Part shown: positions 5,876-14,853 of the stretch, one piece after another
Position numbering within the stretch: the first letter of the stretch is position 1
How the letters are laid out: each line of letters opens with the position of its first letter
Origin: an uncultured Alistipes sp.
Lineage (GTDB): Bacteria; Bacteroidota; Bacteroidia; Bacteroidales; UBA932
DNA length: 35,118 nt
Reading direction: 5' to 3'
NCBI GenBank assembly: GCA_900544195.1
Contig: UQUJ01000028.1
Span: forward strand, 1-35,118
Notes under the pieces: generated by a model
Database searches by the model: none
Told to the model about the DNA's origin: nothing
Seen by the model: the letters and a program-made list of their open reading frames with translations, nothing else
Translations under genes and position numbers: made by a program

Positions 5876-7438
5876 ATGGGTGCTACTATAACACAAGGCT
5901 ATCTTGACAGGCCGATTTTCGGAATAGTCTCGGATGCGGCCGAGGCGTTGGGCGTGAGGGCTTTCGTGATCGGAGGCTACGTGCGGGACTGCTTTCTCGG
6001 CAGGCCGAACGACGACATAGACATCGTGGTGGAGGGGAGCGGAATCCAGCTCGCCGAGGCGGTGGCCGCGAGGATCGAGGAAAAGGAGAGGCGGCATTGC
6101 AACGTGTCCATATTCAAGACCTTCGGTACCGCGATGCTGAAATGGCACGGGGCGGAGATCGAGTTCGTCGGCGCGCGGAAGGAGTCCTACCGCCATGACT
6201 CCCGCAAGCCGATCGTCGAGGACGGGACGCTTGAGGAGGATCAGGAACGCAGGGACTTCACCATCAATGCGATGGCCTTCAGCCTCCAGAAGGAGGACTA
6301 CGGCGCTCTCGTTGATCCGTTCGGTGGCATTAGGGATCTCGCGGCGGGGATAATCCGCACTCCTCTGGAACCCGAGCGGACCTACAGCGACGACCCTCTG
6401 AGGATGCTCCGCGCGATCCGCTTTGCCACGAAACTCAGCACGCCGGAGCAAAAATTCACCATCGTCCCGGAATCCCTGCGCGCGATGAGGAATATGCGCG
6501 ATCGGATGACGATCCTTTCCAAGGAGCGCATCGTCGAGGAACTCAACAAGATCCTCGTCACGCCGCACCCTTCGATGGGATTCTTCCTAATGGACGAGAC
6601 CGGACTTCTTGAATATATCCTCCCGGATCTTCTGAATCTCAAAGGTGTGGAATCCGTTGACGGAAAGGGACATAAGGAGATATTCTCGCACACGCTGCAG
6701 GTCGTGGACAATGTGGCGGCATCGGAGATCGATGGCATTGCCGCCGGCACTTTGAAGGACTTCACGCCGGACGAGGGAGGGGACAGTTTCGTGGAGTCTG
6801 TCCGCACACAGCCGAATGTCTGGCTCCGCTGGGCTGCCCTCCTGCACGACATCGGAAAACCTGCCGCTAAGCGTTTTGACCCAGCGGTAGGCTGGACTTT
6901 CCACGGCCACGAGGTCGTAGGGGCGAAGATGGTTCCAAGAATATTCAAGTCCCTGAAGATGCCTCTGAACGAGAAGATGAAATATGTCCAGAAACTTGTG
7001 AGCCTCCATCATAGGCCTATCGCCCTTGTGGACGAAGAGGTTACGGACTCGGCTGTGCGCCGTCTGCTGTTCGACGCCGGCAACGAGATTGATGACCTGA
7101 TGCTCCTGTGCAACGCCGACATCACATCCAAGAACCCGGTGAAGGTTGCCAAGATCCGGCAGAATTTTGAACTGGTGAAGCGCAAGCTCGTCGAGGTCGA
7201 GGCCAAGGACGCCATCCGCAACTTCAAGAACCCGGTTACCGGCGAATATGTCATGGAAGTTTACGGCCTTAGTCCTTGCCGTGAGATCGGCGTTCTCAAG
7301 GAATATGTCAAAGAGGCCATCCTGGACGGCCAGATCGGCAACAACTTCGAGGAGGCCGACGCCTTCATGCGCCTCAAGGCCGCAGGGATGGGGCTTGTGC
7401 CCGTGGATTTAAACAAAACAGCTTCTCTGAAACAGTGA
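5876..7438 (+). CDS. cca: CCA tRNA nucleotidyltransferase with HD domain
   Basis: 520 aa. Adds or repairs the 3' CCA of tRNAs. The class II nucleotidyltransferase head is clear: VIGGYVRDCFLGRPNDDIDI with GG at 33-34 and catalytic D47/D49, then the RRDFTINAMAF and DPLRMLRAIRF motifs. A C-terminal HD domain follows (LLHDIGKP near 318, HEVVGA, LHHRP). The ATG directly follows the previous stop. The tmRNA in this window does not encode its CCA, in keeping with a need for this enzyme. Confidence 0.93.
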   Translation: MGATITQGYLDRPIFGIVSDAAEALGVRAFVIGGYVRDCFLGRPNDDIDIVVEGSGIQLAEAVAARIEEKERRHCNVSIFKTFGTAMLKWHGAEIEFVGARKESYRHDSRKPIVEDGTLEEDQERRDFTINAMAFSLQKEDYGALVDPFGGIRDLAAGIIRTPLEPERTYSDDPLRMLRAIRFATKLSTPEQKFTIVPESLRAMRNMRDRMTILSKERIVEELNKILVTPHPSMGFFLMDETGLLEYILPDLLNLKGVESVDGKGHKEIFSHTLQVVDNVAASEIDGIAAGTLKDFTPDEGGDSFVESVRTQPNVWLRWAALLHDIGKPAAKRFDPAVGWTFHGHEVVGAKMVPRIFKSLKMPLNEKMKYVQKLVSLHHRPIALVDEEVTDSAVRRLLFDAGNEIDDLMLLCNADITSKNPVKVAKIRQNFELVKRKLVEVEAKDAIRNFKNPVTGEYVMEVYGLSPCREIGVLKEYVKEAILDGQIGNNFEEADAFMRLKAAGMGLVPVDLNKTASLKQ

Positions 7439-7443
7439 AGATT

Positions 7444-8454
7444 ATGGACAGAAGAAAATTCATCAAGGTCGGGGCCGGTGCCGTCACTGTCGGAGCGGTG
7501 TCAGGCGGGTTTGCGCTTATGCGGGCTTCCGAACGTTCCGCTGAAATCGGGCCTTACGCTGGTTCCGTTGGTTCCGGGTCGTTGGAAGGCCTTTCGGGAG
7601 AACGGACATATTCATCGGAATCGGGAAAAGCGGGTAAGGATGATCTTCTTGTGAGGTTTCTCGGGACGGGAGCCGCGGACTGGGACGGCGTGGATGAGAG
7701 GGGAGAGTTGAGAAGGCTTTCAAGCGTCCTGCTTGACAACCGCATCCTGATAGACTTCACCCCTACCGACACCGACATGCTGCCGGAAGGGTTCGTGGCT
7801 CCGGATGCCGTGTTCTATACTCATTCGCATTCAGATCATTACAATCCCAAGTCCGCGATCGGAACCCTTAATGCCAAGGTCATCTATGTCGGCGACACCT
7901 GGCTGGAGAGGGCGAAGGCGGATTTCGCCGCCGCCTCTTCGGAACTCGGAAAGCCCTCGCCGGAGGTTGTCGGCATCCCTGTGGGCAGGAAGGTGCGGTG
8001 CGGCGACATCACCATCACCTCTCTTCCCGGCAACCATGCGACGAAGGACGACAGCGAGCAGACTCTCATCTACCTGATAGAGAAAGGCTCCGTCCGTGTC
8101 CTCTATGCGACCGACACCGGAGGGATCCCCGTGAGGGCCGCCAGGCTTGTCGGAATCGACGCCCACATCGCCGACGGTAAGCCGATAACCGGACTGATCA
8201 TGGAGGCTACCATGGGCATCGATTATGATGAGGATTTCCGGATCTACACTCACTCCAGTGTCGGCACAGTCCTTCGCACGACCCACGTCCTCCTGTCCAC
8301 GGGACGGCTCACCGCCCCGGAAGGCCAGCCCGTCTACCTGACCCACATGGCCAGAACCCTCCACGGCACGCGAGCCCAGCTGGACGCCACCCTCCCGTCC
8401 CCGCTCCGCGCCGCCTATGACGGCCTGGAGGTCATCTTCCGAGGACGCGCCTGA
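7444..8454 (+). CDS. Exported metallo-beta-lactamase-fold hydrolase
   Basis: 336 aa from the ATG at 7444, just after the cca stop; an in-frame GTG at 7435 overlapping that stop is an alternative. The N-terminus MDRRKFIKVGAGAVTVGAV is a Tat-type twin-arginine signal followed by a hydrophobic stretch. The MBL-fold zinc motif THSHSDHYN gives the HxHxDH ligands, with later LPGNHATKDD and YATDTGG and a C-terminal LTHMARTLHG histidine. Substrate unknown. Probably co-transcribed with cca. Confidence 0.85.
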   Translation: MDRRKFIKVGAGAVTVGAVSGGFALMRASERSAEIGPYAGSVGSGSLEGLSGERTYSSESGKAGKDDLLVRFLGTGAADWDGVDERGELRRLSSVLLDNRILIDFTPTDTDMLPEGFVAPDAVFYTHSHSDHYNPKSAIGTLNAKVIYVGDTWLERAKADFAAASSELGKPSPEVVGIPVGRKVRCGDITITSLPGNHATKDDSEQTLIYLIEKGSVRVLYATDTGGIPVRAARLVGIDAHIADGKPITGLIMEATMGIDYDEDFRIYTHSSVGTVLRTTHVLLSTGRLTAPEGQPVYLTHMARTLHGTRAQLDATLPSPLRAAYDGLEVIFRGRA

Positions 8455-8858
8455 TCTGCCCGTGAGGGACTTCGGTGAATCCTGCGCAAGAGAAGAGAGA
8501 GGACAGTCTCGAGTTTTACAAATCACTTTCAGCCCCATCCCCTGTATGCCGCGCTCCAGCCGCACATAGGCTGAAAAACTTTCACTTTTGCCGTGGACTT
8601 TTTCAGCCGGTTCTGCCCTTAGTAGCCTTCTGTGGCACAACGCCATGAAAGGCTTTCGTAAGCCTGTCCAGACGCAGACATTGAGGTTAGGTTTTTTCCC
8701 TTCGTTAAGTAATGTTGAAAAAATAAGTTGCATCAATCGAAAAAATTGAATTCATCGAATCACCCTGAACATCAATATATTGCAAATTTAAAGTGATGCA
8801 GGTTATTTTTTACATTTCACTAAAGAATACGGAGAGACAGAAAGTGGATAAAATTGTG
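8455..8858. other. Intergenic region with short palindromes
   Basis: About 400 bp without a credible ORF. TTTCAGCC and GGCTGAAA form an 8-bp inverted pair (about 8527-8576), with a further TTTCAGCC later. AGGCTT-TCGT-AAGCCT (8650-8665) is a small hairpin without a clear T-run. Together they may end the cca/MBL transcript. Confidence 0.4.
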
Positions 8859-8866
8859 TATCTTTA
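8859..8866 (+). promoter_or_regulatory. Probable -7 element of the SNF2 helicase gene
   Basis: TATCTTTA, one mismatch from TAnnTTTG, 21 nt before the ATG at 8888. No convincing -33 element. Confidence 0.45.
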
Positions 8867-8887
8867 AGACCTTAAATTCGAACAGAA

Positions 8888-11425
8888 ATGAAATCAGCAC
8901 CACGTAAGGCCGGGAAGAAGCCGGCGGTCAGGGAGAAGCGGATCTCCAACATTGTTCGTCCGTCGGATTTGACCTCAAAGGAATGGCAGGTCGCTTTGCG
9001 GCGGCAGGCGGCGCAGAAGGAGAACCTTATTGTGCGGCAGCCTGCGGACGAGGGACGGTACGGGGTCTACGAGGTGAGCAACCCGCTCAGCCGCAGTGTC
9101 TACAAAGTCGTTTACAGGGGATTGGCAAGCAAATGGAACTTCTGCTCGTGTCCGGATTTCAAGACCAATCAGCTGGGAACCTGCAAACACATAGAGGCGG
9201 TGAAAATCTGGCGGACGGGCCACAGGAAAGGCAGACTCGAGGATCTGCCGCCATATTCATCGCTCTATCTGACATATTCAGAGTGCCGCACCGTCCGTAT
9301 CAGGATAGGGTCGGTCAGAAGAGCCTCGATGAGGCTTCTGGCGAGTGAATATTTTTCCGCCGACGGGGTCGCGCTTCCGGGCAAGGTGTCAGAGCTGGAG
9401 GGTTTCATCATAAGGGCGAAGGAACTCGACCCGGACTTCCGCTGCTACCCTGATGTGCTTGACTACATCTCGGAGACGAAGGATTCGGATTACCGTAAGG
9501 GCTTTCTGTCCAAACTGACGGACAAGGACTTGGACGGCCTTTTGAAAACCAGTCTCTACCCTTACCAAAAGGAGGGGATCCGCTTCGCCTTCGGGAAGGG
9601 CAAGTCCATCATCGCGGACGAGATGGGACTTGGAAAGACGGTCCAGGCCATCGGCGCGGCGGAACTCCTCCGCAAGGCCGGGTTGGTGTCTTCCGTACTC
9701 ATCATCTGCCCCACGTCGCTTAAGTACCAGTGGCAGAAGGAAATCGAAAAATTCACGGACTCTTCCGCCCTGGTGATAGAGGGCGATCCGGTCAAGCGCG
9801 CCCAGATGTACAAGTCTGATGTGTTCTACAAGATAGTCTCCTACCACGCAATGAACAGGGACGTGCGCCTGAAAGGGGAGATGTTCGCCGAATGTGTCAT
9901 CATGGACGAGGTCCAGCGCCTGAAGAACTGGAACACCCAGATCGCGAGGTCGGCCAGACATATTCATTCGGACTATTCCATCGTGCTTTCGGGTACGCCG
10001 TTGGAGAACAAGCTTGAGGATCTATATTCAGTGATGCAGCTGGTGGATCAGTACTGCCTCGGCCCTTACTACAAGTTCGTGGAAGAGACCACTGTCCGGG
10101 ATGACACCGGCAAGGTGCTGTCCTACCGCAATTTGAATATGGTCTCGGAGAAGATCCGCTCCCGCCTCATACGCCGCCGCAAGGCGGATGTCTCGCTTCA
10201 GATGCCGGCACGCACCGACAAACTGCTTTTCGTGCCCATGACCCCTCAGCAGAGGGAGATGCACGATGAGTGGAAGGCCGCCGTCGCCAAGATTGTGTAC
10301 AAGTGGAAGAGAATGCATTTCATCAGCGAGACCGACCGGCGAAGGCTGCTGCTCATGCTCAGCCAGATGAGGATGGTCTGCGACAGCACTTTCATCCTTG
10401 ACCAGAAGACGCGGTACGACACCAAGGTTGAGGAGACGATGAACATCCTCCACGACCTGTTCGAGTCCGGGGATGAGAAGGTGGTGATTTTCAGCCAGTG
10501 GGAGAGGATGACCAGGCTGATCGCCGCCGAACTTGAGGGTGCGGGCGTGCGTTACTCCTCCTTGAACGGGCTGGTGCCGTCGGAGAAGCGCAAGAAGCTG
10601 TGCGATGATTTTCAGGAGGATCCGGATTGCAGGGTCTTCATCTCGACGGACGCTGGCAGCACGGGTCTGAATCTTCAGGCTGCGTCCCTCGTGATCAATC
10701 TGGATCTGCCGTGGAATCCGGCGGTCCTTGAGCAGCGCATTGCCAGAATCTACAGAATTGGCCAGAAACGCAGCATCCAGGTCATAAACATGGTCGCGCG
10801 CGACTCGTTCGAGGAGCGGATGCTCTCGACCCTCAATTTCAAATCCTCGCTCTTCGAAGGAATATTCGATGGCGGCGATGACACCGTCGTACTGGATGAC
10901 AGCCGCCTCGGCAAGGTGCTGGAAGGGGTTTATGAATATGTTGACGCGCCTTCCGAGACCGAACCATATGACGGATCAGCCGAAACGATGGAGAAGGAGC
11001 TGGCTGAGAAACCTGTTCCGGAGGTGGGCTTTGGAATAATGGATCCTGTTGAGGATTCTGATGTGGAGTCTGGCGTTGGTTCCGAAGTCGTCCCTGAAAA
11101 GGAAGAGGCTGCCGTCGTGAATGGAGTTGGGAATGCCGAGGAAGCAGGAGCAGGGTGCGGAGCGGGCGAAAACGAGCCGGCGGAAGAGGGACAAAGGGTT
11201 GGGAAAGTCCGTCCTGCGTCTCCCGAAGTCCTTGTCAGCCAAGGTGTCGCGTTCCTTTCCGGTCTGGCTGAGACCTTGCGCTCGGAGGAAGGCGTCCGGA
11301 ATCTGACCGAGACCCTGGTCAAGACCGACCCCGTTTCCGGAAAGTCTGAGCTCCGCATCCCCGTTCCCGACAAAGAGACCGTCACCGGCATCCTCGCCCT
11401 CTTCGGCAAGCTCCTGAAAGGCTGA
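8888..11425 (+). CDS. SWIM zinc-finger SNF2/Swi2 family helicase
   Basis: 845 aa. Residues 86-101 form a SWIM zinc finger (C86-x-C88 ... C99-x-H101). The SNF2 ATPase follows: Q-motif region LYPYQKEGIRFA, Walker A DEMGLGKT (about 243-250), Walker B MDEVQ (DEVQ in place of DEAH), LSGTPLEN, and helicase-C motifs FSQWERM, STDAGSTGLNLQ and QRIARIYRIGQKR. Members are double-stranded-DNA translocases that remodel protein-DNA complexes. Residues about 690-790 are an acidic, Glu/Gly/Val-rich low-complexity linker. A short conserved-looking helical tail (VSQGVAFLSGLAETL) closes the protein. No methylase or nuclease partner is adjacent, so a core chromosomal role is likelier than defence. Confidence 0.9.
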   Translation: MKSAPRKAGKKPAVREKRISNIVRPSDLTSKEWQVALRRQAAQKENLIVRQPADEGRYGVYEVSNPLSRSVYKVVYRGLASKWNFCSCPDFKTNQLGTCKHIEAVKIWRTGHRKGRLEDLPPYSSLYLTYSECRTVRIRIGSVRRASMRLLASEYFSADGVALPGKVSELEGFIIRAKELDPDFRCYPDVLDYISETKDSDYRKGFLSKLTDKDLDGLLKTSLYPYQKEGIRFAFGKGKSIIADEMGLGKTVQAIGAAELLRKAGLVSSVLIICPTSLKYQWQKEIEKFTDSSALVIEGDPVKRAQMYKSDVFYKIVSYHAMNRDVRLKGEMFAECVIMDEVQRLKNWNTQIARSARHIHSDYSIVLSGTPLENKLEDLYSVMQLVDQYCLGPYYKFVEETTVRDDTGKVLSYRNLNMVSEKIRSRLIRRRKADVSLQMPARTDKLLFVPMTPQQREMHDEWKAAVAKIVYKWKRMHFISETDRRRLLLMLSQMRMVCDSTFILDQKTRYDTKVEETMNILHDLFESGDEKVVIFSQWERMTRLIAAELEGAGVRYSSLNGLVPSEKRKKLCDDFQEDPDCRVFISTDAGSTGLNLQAASLVINLDLPWNPAVLEQRIARIYRIGQKRSIQVINMVARDSFEERMLSTLNFKSSLFEGIFDGGDDTVVLDDSRLGKVLEGVYEYVDAPSETEPYDGSAETMEKELAEKPVPEVGFGIMDPVEDSDVESGVGSEVVPEKEEAAVVNGVGNAEEAGAGCGAGENEPAEEGQRVGKVRPASPEVLVSQGVAFLSGLAETLRSEEGVRNLTETLVKTDPVSGKSELRIPVPDKETVTGILALFGKLLKG

Positions 11426-11620
11426 CACCGACGCTTTGCCGGAAAACGTTCAACGAATATGTCGAAGTGTCTTTCTATTCATTAGCCACAGGGTTGATGC
11501 CGGTACGGCGCGGCTCGGTGGCGGGCGGTATTGTCTTCCGCGTCACTCGGAATCCCGGATTGACACTGGTGGGGTAGGAGTCCGGAGAAAAATGAGTATA
11601 TTCGCACGCATTTTCAGGGA

Positions 11621-12505
11621 ATGGGAGATACTAATCTTAGGACGGCTTTTCTTCAGCTGCATCTGAGCGTGCTGCTGGCTGGGTTCACGGGGCTGTTCGG
11701 CAAGTTGATCACGCTCAATGAGGCCACGTTGACATGGTACCGGCTGTTCTTCACGACAGCCGTGCTTGTTCTGTTCATCGGATTCCCTAAGGTCAGTTGG
11801 AAGAAGTTCCTTCAGATCGCCGGGAACGGGACTTTGCTCGGGCTGCACTGGATCCTGTTCTACGCCTCCATCAAGGCGAGCAACGTGTCAATCGGTGTGG
11901 TCAGTTTCGCCAGTCTGGGATTCTTCACTTCGATTTTCGAGCCGCTGGTCTTCCATAGGAGGATCTCGGTGGTCGAGATGCTGCTGGCACTCATCACCGT
12001 GGCGGGACTGGTGTGCATCTTCTCATTTGACTCCCGCTACAGGACCGGAATCATACTGGGAGTCATTTCCGCCGCCGTTTGTTCCTTATATTCAATAACC
12101 AACAAGATTGCCAGCGAGGGCGTGAGATCCCGTACGGTGCTGCTCTATCAGATGGCGGGCGGACTGCTCGGCGTGACTTTGATCATCCCTGTCTACCTTC
12201 TGATCTATCCTCCGACGCAGCCGGTGATGGTCTTCCCAACAGGTGCGAACCTGTGGTGGATGCTGTGTCTGGTACTGTTCTGCACAGTCGGTCTTTACCT
12301 CCTGCAGATCATTGTGTTGAGGAAGCTGTCCGCATTCACCGTCAACCTTACCTACAATCTTGAGCCATGCTACACCGTCATAATCGCCTTCCTCGCCTTC
12401 GGAGAGGCCCGCGAGTTGAACGCCTCCTTCTACATGGGCATTTCTCTGGTGATTCTCAGCGTGTTGCTTCAGACGGTCAGGGCGTTGCGGAAGACCGCTT
12501 CGTAG
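11621..12505 (+). CDS. EamA/DMT-family membrane transporter
   Basis: 294 aa with about ten hydrophobic segments in two homologous halves, the EamA (drug/metabolite transporter, RhaT-like) architecture. The first half has ATLTWYRLFFTTAVL and LLGLHWILFYASIKASNVSI; the second has TVNLTYNLEPCYTVIIAFLAFGE, the typical conserved glutamate at the end of the penultimate helices. Inner membrane; substrate not predictable. The final codons (QTVRALRKTAS) are the first part of a 74-bp unit that is then repeated downstream of the stop codon. Confidence 0.88.
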   Translation: MGDTNLRTAFLQLHLSVLLAGFTGLFGKLITLNEATLTWYRLFFTTAVLVLFIGFPKVSWKKFLQIAGNGTLLGLHWILFYASIKASNVSIGVVSFASLGFFTSIFEPLVFHRRISVVEMLLALITVAGLVCIFSFDSRYRTGIILGVISAAVCSLYSITNKIASEGVRSRTVLLYQMAGGLLGVTLIIPVYLLIYPPTQPVMVFPTGANLWWMLCLVLFCTVGLYLLQIIVLRKLSAFTVNLTYNLEPCYTVIIAFLAFGEARELNASFYMGISLVILSVLLQTVRALRKTAS

Positions 12506-12653
12506 AGGGTGCCTTTAAGTCAACCAACTCCTCCTGCTAATCCCAGACGGTCAGGGCGTTGCGGAAGACCGCTTCGTAGAGGGTGCCTTTAAGTCAGCCA
12601 ACTCCTCCTTCTAATCCCAAACGGCAAGGGCGTTGCGGAAGACCGCGTCGTAG
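12470..12653. repeat. 74-bp tandem repeat spanning the end of the EamA gene
   Basis: Units start at 12470, 12544 and 12618 (third one partial). The first unit contains the last codons and stop of the transporter; the next copies repeat that coding tail (GGGCGTTGCGGAAGACCGC) outside the gene. Copies 1 and 2 are nearly identical, so the duplication is recent. Confidence 0.9.
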
Positions 12654-12725
12654 GCCGGTGGCTGGCGGATGGAGTCGCTCTACAGGCTCAATGACCGATG
12701 CTTAGTGGCCGAGGCGGTGCCGTCG

Positions 12726-13949
12726 CTATTGCCGCCGCTCGGGAATGATTACGTGGTGGTTCCCGATGGGGGAGCGGAGAAAGTAGTCCGCGAGTCCGGG
12801 TGCGTCCACCAGTATCTGCGTCCTGCAAAGGCAATCATTGTACTGGTTTTCAAGAATTTCTACATCTTCAAGGAACATTTCCGAGCAATCCGGAGAGAGT
12901 TTGAATATCCTTGCGGCTCCGGCGGGCAGCACTCCGTGGACCGCCACGCCGATTCCCGACTCGAAGTGGGTGTCGTAGGAATATTCCTCCACCATGTTCA
13001 GTGGAACGGTGCAGTGGGCGAACAGCATCTTGTCGCCGTCGATGCGTGAAAGGTTCGCTTGGAAGCCGGAGATTCCGAACTTCCGGTGGGCGATGCACAT
13101 TGACAGGAGCGTGGGTATGTCTCCCTCGCATGTGGCCACGACCCCCTGGCTGTTCAGGATTGCCAGAGCCATGCAGCCGGTGTTGCCGAGGGCTGTCAGC
13201 AGGTCGAAGCAGCGGAGTGACACCCCGGCCAGCCCGTACCTCTCCACCAGCGTCTTCATGGCGCAGTAGATGTCCATTGAGCCACAGAAGTCTTTTTCTG
13301 AGAAGCTCTTCCCGAACTTCGGCTTGTTAGGCGGGTTGAGTTTCAGCCCTTCCAGCCATTTGCGGTCAGGCTCTTCGGCCAGCCCCACCAGTTCGTTGAT
13401 GTCGATGTCAACGATCTCGACACCGAGTCTCTCCTTGGCCACGGCGTAGTCCACGTCGCTGGAAATCAGCCAGTCGGAAGGCTTTCCGACAACGCCAACC
13501 TTGTAACCTTCCAGAATGCGGCCCATGCCATATTCCTTCACATGGCTTTTTCCGCCCTTCGTGAAGCCGTCTCGGAGCCTGAGGGCGATCTCCTCCGCGC
13601 TTCCGTGAAGGATCTCTCCCGGCCATCCGGTCCGGTTCAGGAACGATATAATCTCCATCGACGCGGCGAGGGAGTTGCTCTTCCCGCTGGTAAGCAGCCT
13701 GACCGGCATGCCGTCAGGAATATTCAGAGACCCTTCCTTGCAGAAGATGCTTTTGAATATTCCATCCGTCCCTCCGGTCCTGACGTAGATGATGTTGTTC
13801 CGTGTCCTGGAATATTCGGAAAAGTCGGTGCGGCCGAACTCAAACGCCTCGCCGAGCGCCTCCTCAATGTCCTGAATGAATCTTTCGTTCGCTGGCTCCG
13901 CCACCGGCTCGCTGTGCAGCCCCGAAGTTAATGAGTAAAGTGTGTACAT
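12726..13949 (-). CDS. L-fucose/L-arabinose isomerase-like protein
   Basis: 407 aa, no signal peptide. The C-terminal half (about 255-330) has the layout of sugar-isomerase C-terminal domains: GVSLRCFDLLTALGNTGCMA, then a new-strand CEGDIPTLLSM with the glutamate/aspartate typical of metal binding in FucI-type enzymes. The N-terminal half resembles the nucleotide-like fold of FucI N-domains (VRLLTSGKSNS, GYKVGVVGKPSDWLI). It is shorter than true FucI (about 590 aa), and substrate and activity are uncertain. Convergent with the EamA gene and separated from it by the 74-bp repeats. No other sugar-catabolic genes are nearby. Confidence 0.7.
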   Translation of the reverse strand: MYTLYSLTSGLHSEPVAEPANERFIQDIEEALGEAFEFGRTDFSEYSRTRNNIIYVRTGGTDGIFKSIFCKEGSLNIPDGMPVRLLTSGKSNSLAASMEIISFLNRTGWPGEILHGSAEEIALRLRDGFTKGGKSHVKEYGMGRILEGYKVGVVGKPSDWLISSDVDYAVAKERLGVEIVDIDINELVGLAEEPDRKWLEGLKLNPPNKPKFGKSFSEKDFCGSMDIYCAMKTLVERYGLAGVSLRCFDLLTALGNTGCMALAILNSQGVVATCEGDIPTLLSMCIAHRKFGISGFQANLSRIDGDKMLFAHCTVPLNMVEEYSYDTHFESGIGVAVHGVLPAGAARIFKLSPDCSEMFLEDVEILENQYNDCLCRTQILVDAPGLADYFLRSPIGNHHVIIPERRQ

Positions 13950-14131
13950 ATTCGCTTATTTGGTAATCCTTGATGCTTATAAAAGTCATTGTGTCATTTG
14001 ATTCTCTCCGCCAATTCCAGTGACGGCAAATCTCTCTCTATCATGGCCGGATTATTATGGTCGGGCAACTTTGGCGAACAGCTCTTAAGCGCTGAAGCCG
14101 GTTCCGCCGAATTCATTCTGCCTCTTTCTGA
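13950..14131. other. Intergenic spacer with nothing recognised
   Basis: Short spacer between the isomerase-like gene start and the yccF repeats. The short plus-strand ORF here runs into repeat sequence and is not credible. Confidence 0.4.
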
Positions 14132-14421
14132 AGGTTTTGCCGGAGGAAGAGGCCGCTCAACCCGCGCGGAATCCCGCTGACCTTGGGTGGCTAACCATTT
14201 TTAGGTTTTGCCGGAGGAAGAGGCCGTTCAACCAGCGCGGAGTCCCGTTGACCTTGGGTGGCTAACCTTTTTTTTAGGTTTTGCCGGAGGAAGAGGCCGT
14301 TCAGCCTGCGCGGAATCCCGCTGACCTTGGGTGGCGCTAACCTTTTTTAGGTTTTGCCGAAGGAAGAGGCCGTTCAACCCACGCGGAATCCCGCTGACCT
14401 TGGGTGGCTAACCATTTCTGA
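14132..14421. repeat. About 73-bp tandem repeats at the 3' end of yccF (four copies)
   Basis: Units start at 14132, 14203, 14276 and 14349 (period 71-73). Each reads AGGTTTTGCCG(G/A)(A)GG, then GAGGCCGTTCA, CGCGGAATCCCGC and CTGACCTTGGGTGGC. A fifth, partial match (TTTCTGAAGGTCTTGCCGAA) is the coding 3' end of yccF itself. T-tracts between units vary in length (4-8 T). GCGG-AATC-CCGC forms a small hairpin in most units. Confidence 0.9.
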
Positions 14422-14782
14422 AGGTCTTGCCGAATGGGGTGAGCGAGAGGAGAGCCATCTTGAAGTGCTGGAGACCGAAAGGGATGCCGATGATGGTGAT
14501 GCAGCAGATAAGACCGAAGACGAGGTGCGTCGCGGCGATCTCCCACCACCCCAGCAGGATCCAAAGCACATTCATGAATATGCTGAGGCAGCCTCCGGCG
14601 TTGTTTCCGTCCACAACCTCGGTTCCGAATGGCCATAGCGAGAACACTCCGAACTTCCACAACTGGTAGCCGAACGGAATCCCGATGATGGTCACGCAGT
14701 ACAGAAGTCCGGCGATGAAGTAGCCCAGACTGACCAGCAGCCCGCCCATGATGAGCCAAAGAATATTTCCGATGATTCTCAT
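14408..14782 (-). CDS. yccF: YccF-family inner-membrane protein
   Basis: 124 aa with two copies of the YccF (DUF307) motif: LLYCVTIIGIPFGYQLWKF with SLWPFG, and GLICCITIIGIPFGLQHFKM with SLTPFG. Two to four hydrophobic helices. Function of the family is unknown. The last codons before the stop (KTFRNG) match the start of the downstream tandem repeat. Confidence 0.9.
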   Translation of the reverse strand: MRIIGNILWLIMGGLLVSLGYFIAGLLYCVTIIGIPFGYQLWKFGVFSLWPFGTEVVDGNNAGGCLSIFMNVLWILLGWWEIAATHLVFGLICCITIIGIPFGLQHFKMALLSLTPFGKTFRNG

Positions 14783-14853
14783 TGATGCGAAGATAGTGTT
14801 TTTCTTAATGCTTTCGTCCGCAATTTACAACAAAAGCCCCGGAATCCGAAACT

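Noticed and set aside
5428..5907. 159-aa plus-strand ORF over the HsdR_N-like gene
   Set aside because: Gly/Ala/Arg-rich shadow frame of a GC-rich gene; the alternative frame has the D...ExK motif.
7831..8736. 301-aa minus-strand ORF across the MBL-fold gene
   Set aside because: Antisense shadow; the plus-strand protein has a Tat signal and HxHxDH motif.
12726..13949. True L-fucose isomerase (fucI)
   Set aside because: About 180 residues shorter than FucI and no fucose pathway genes nearby; kept as isomerase-like only.
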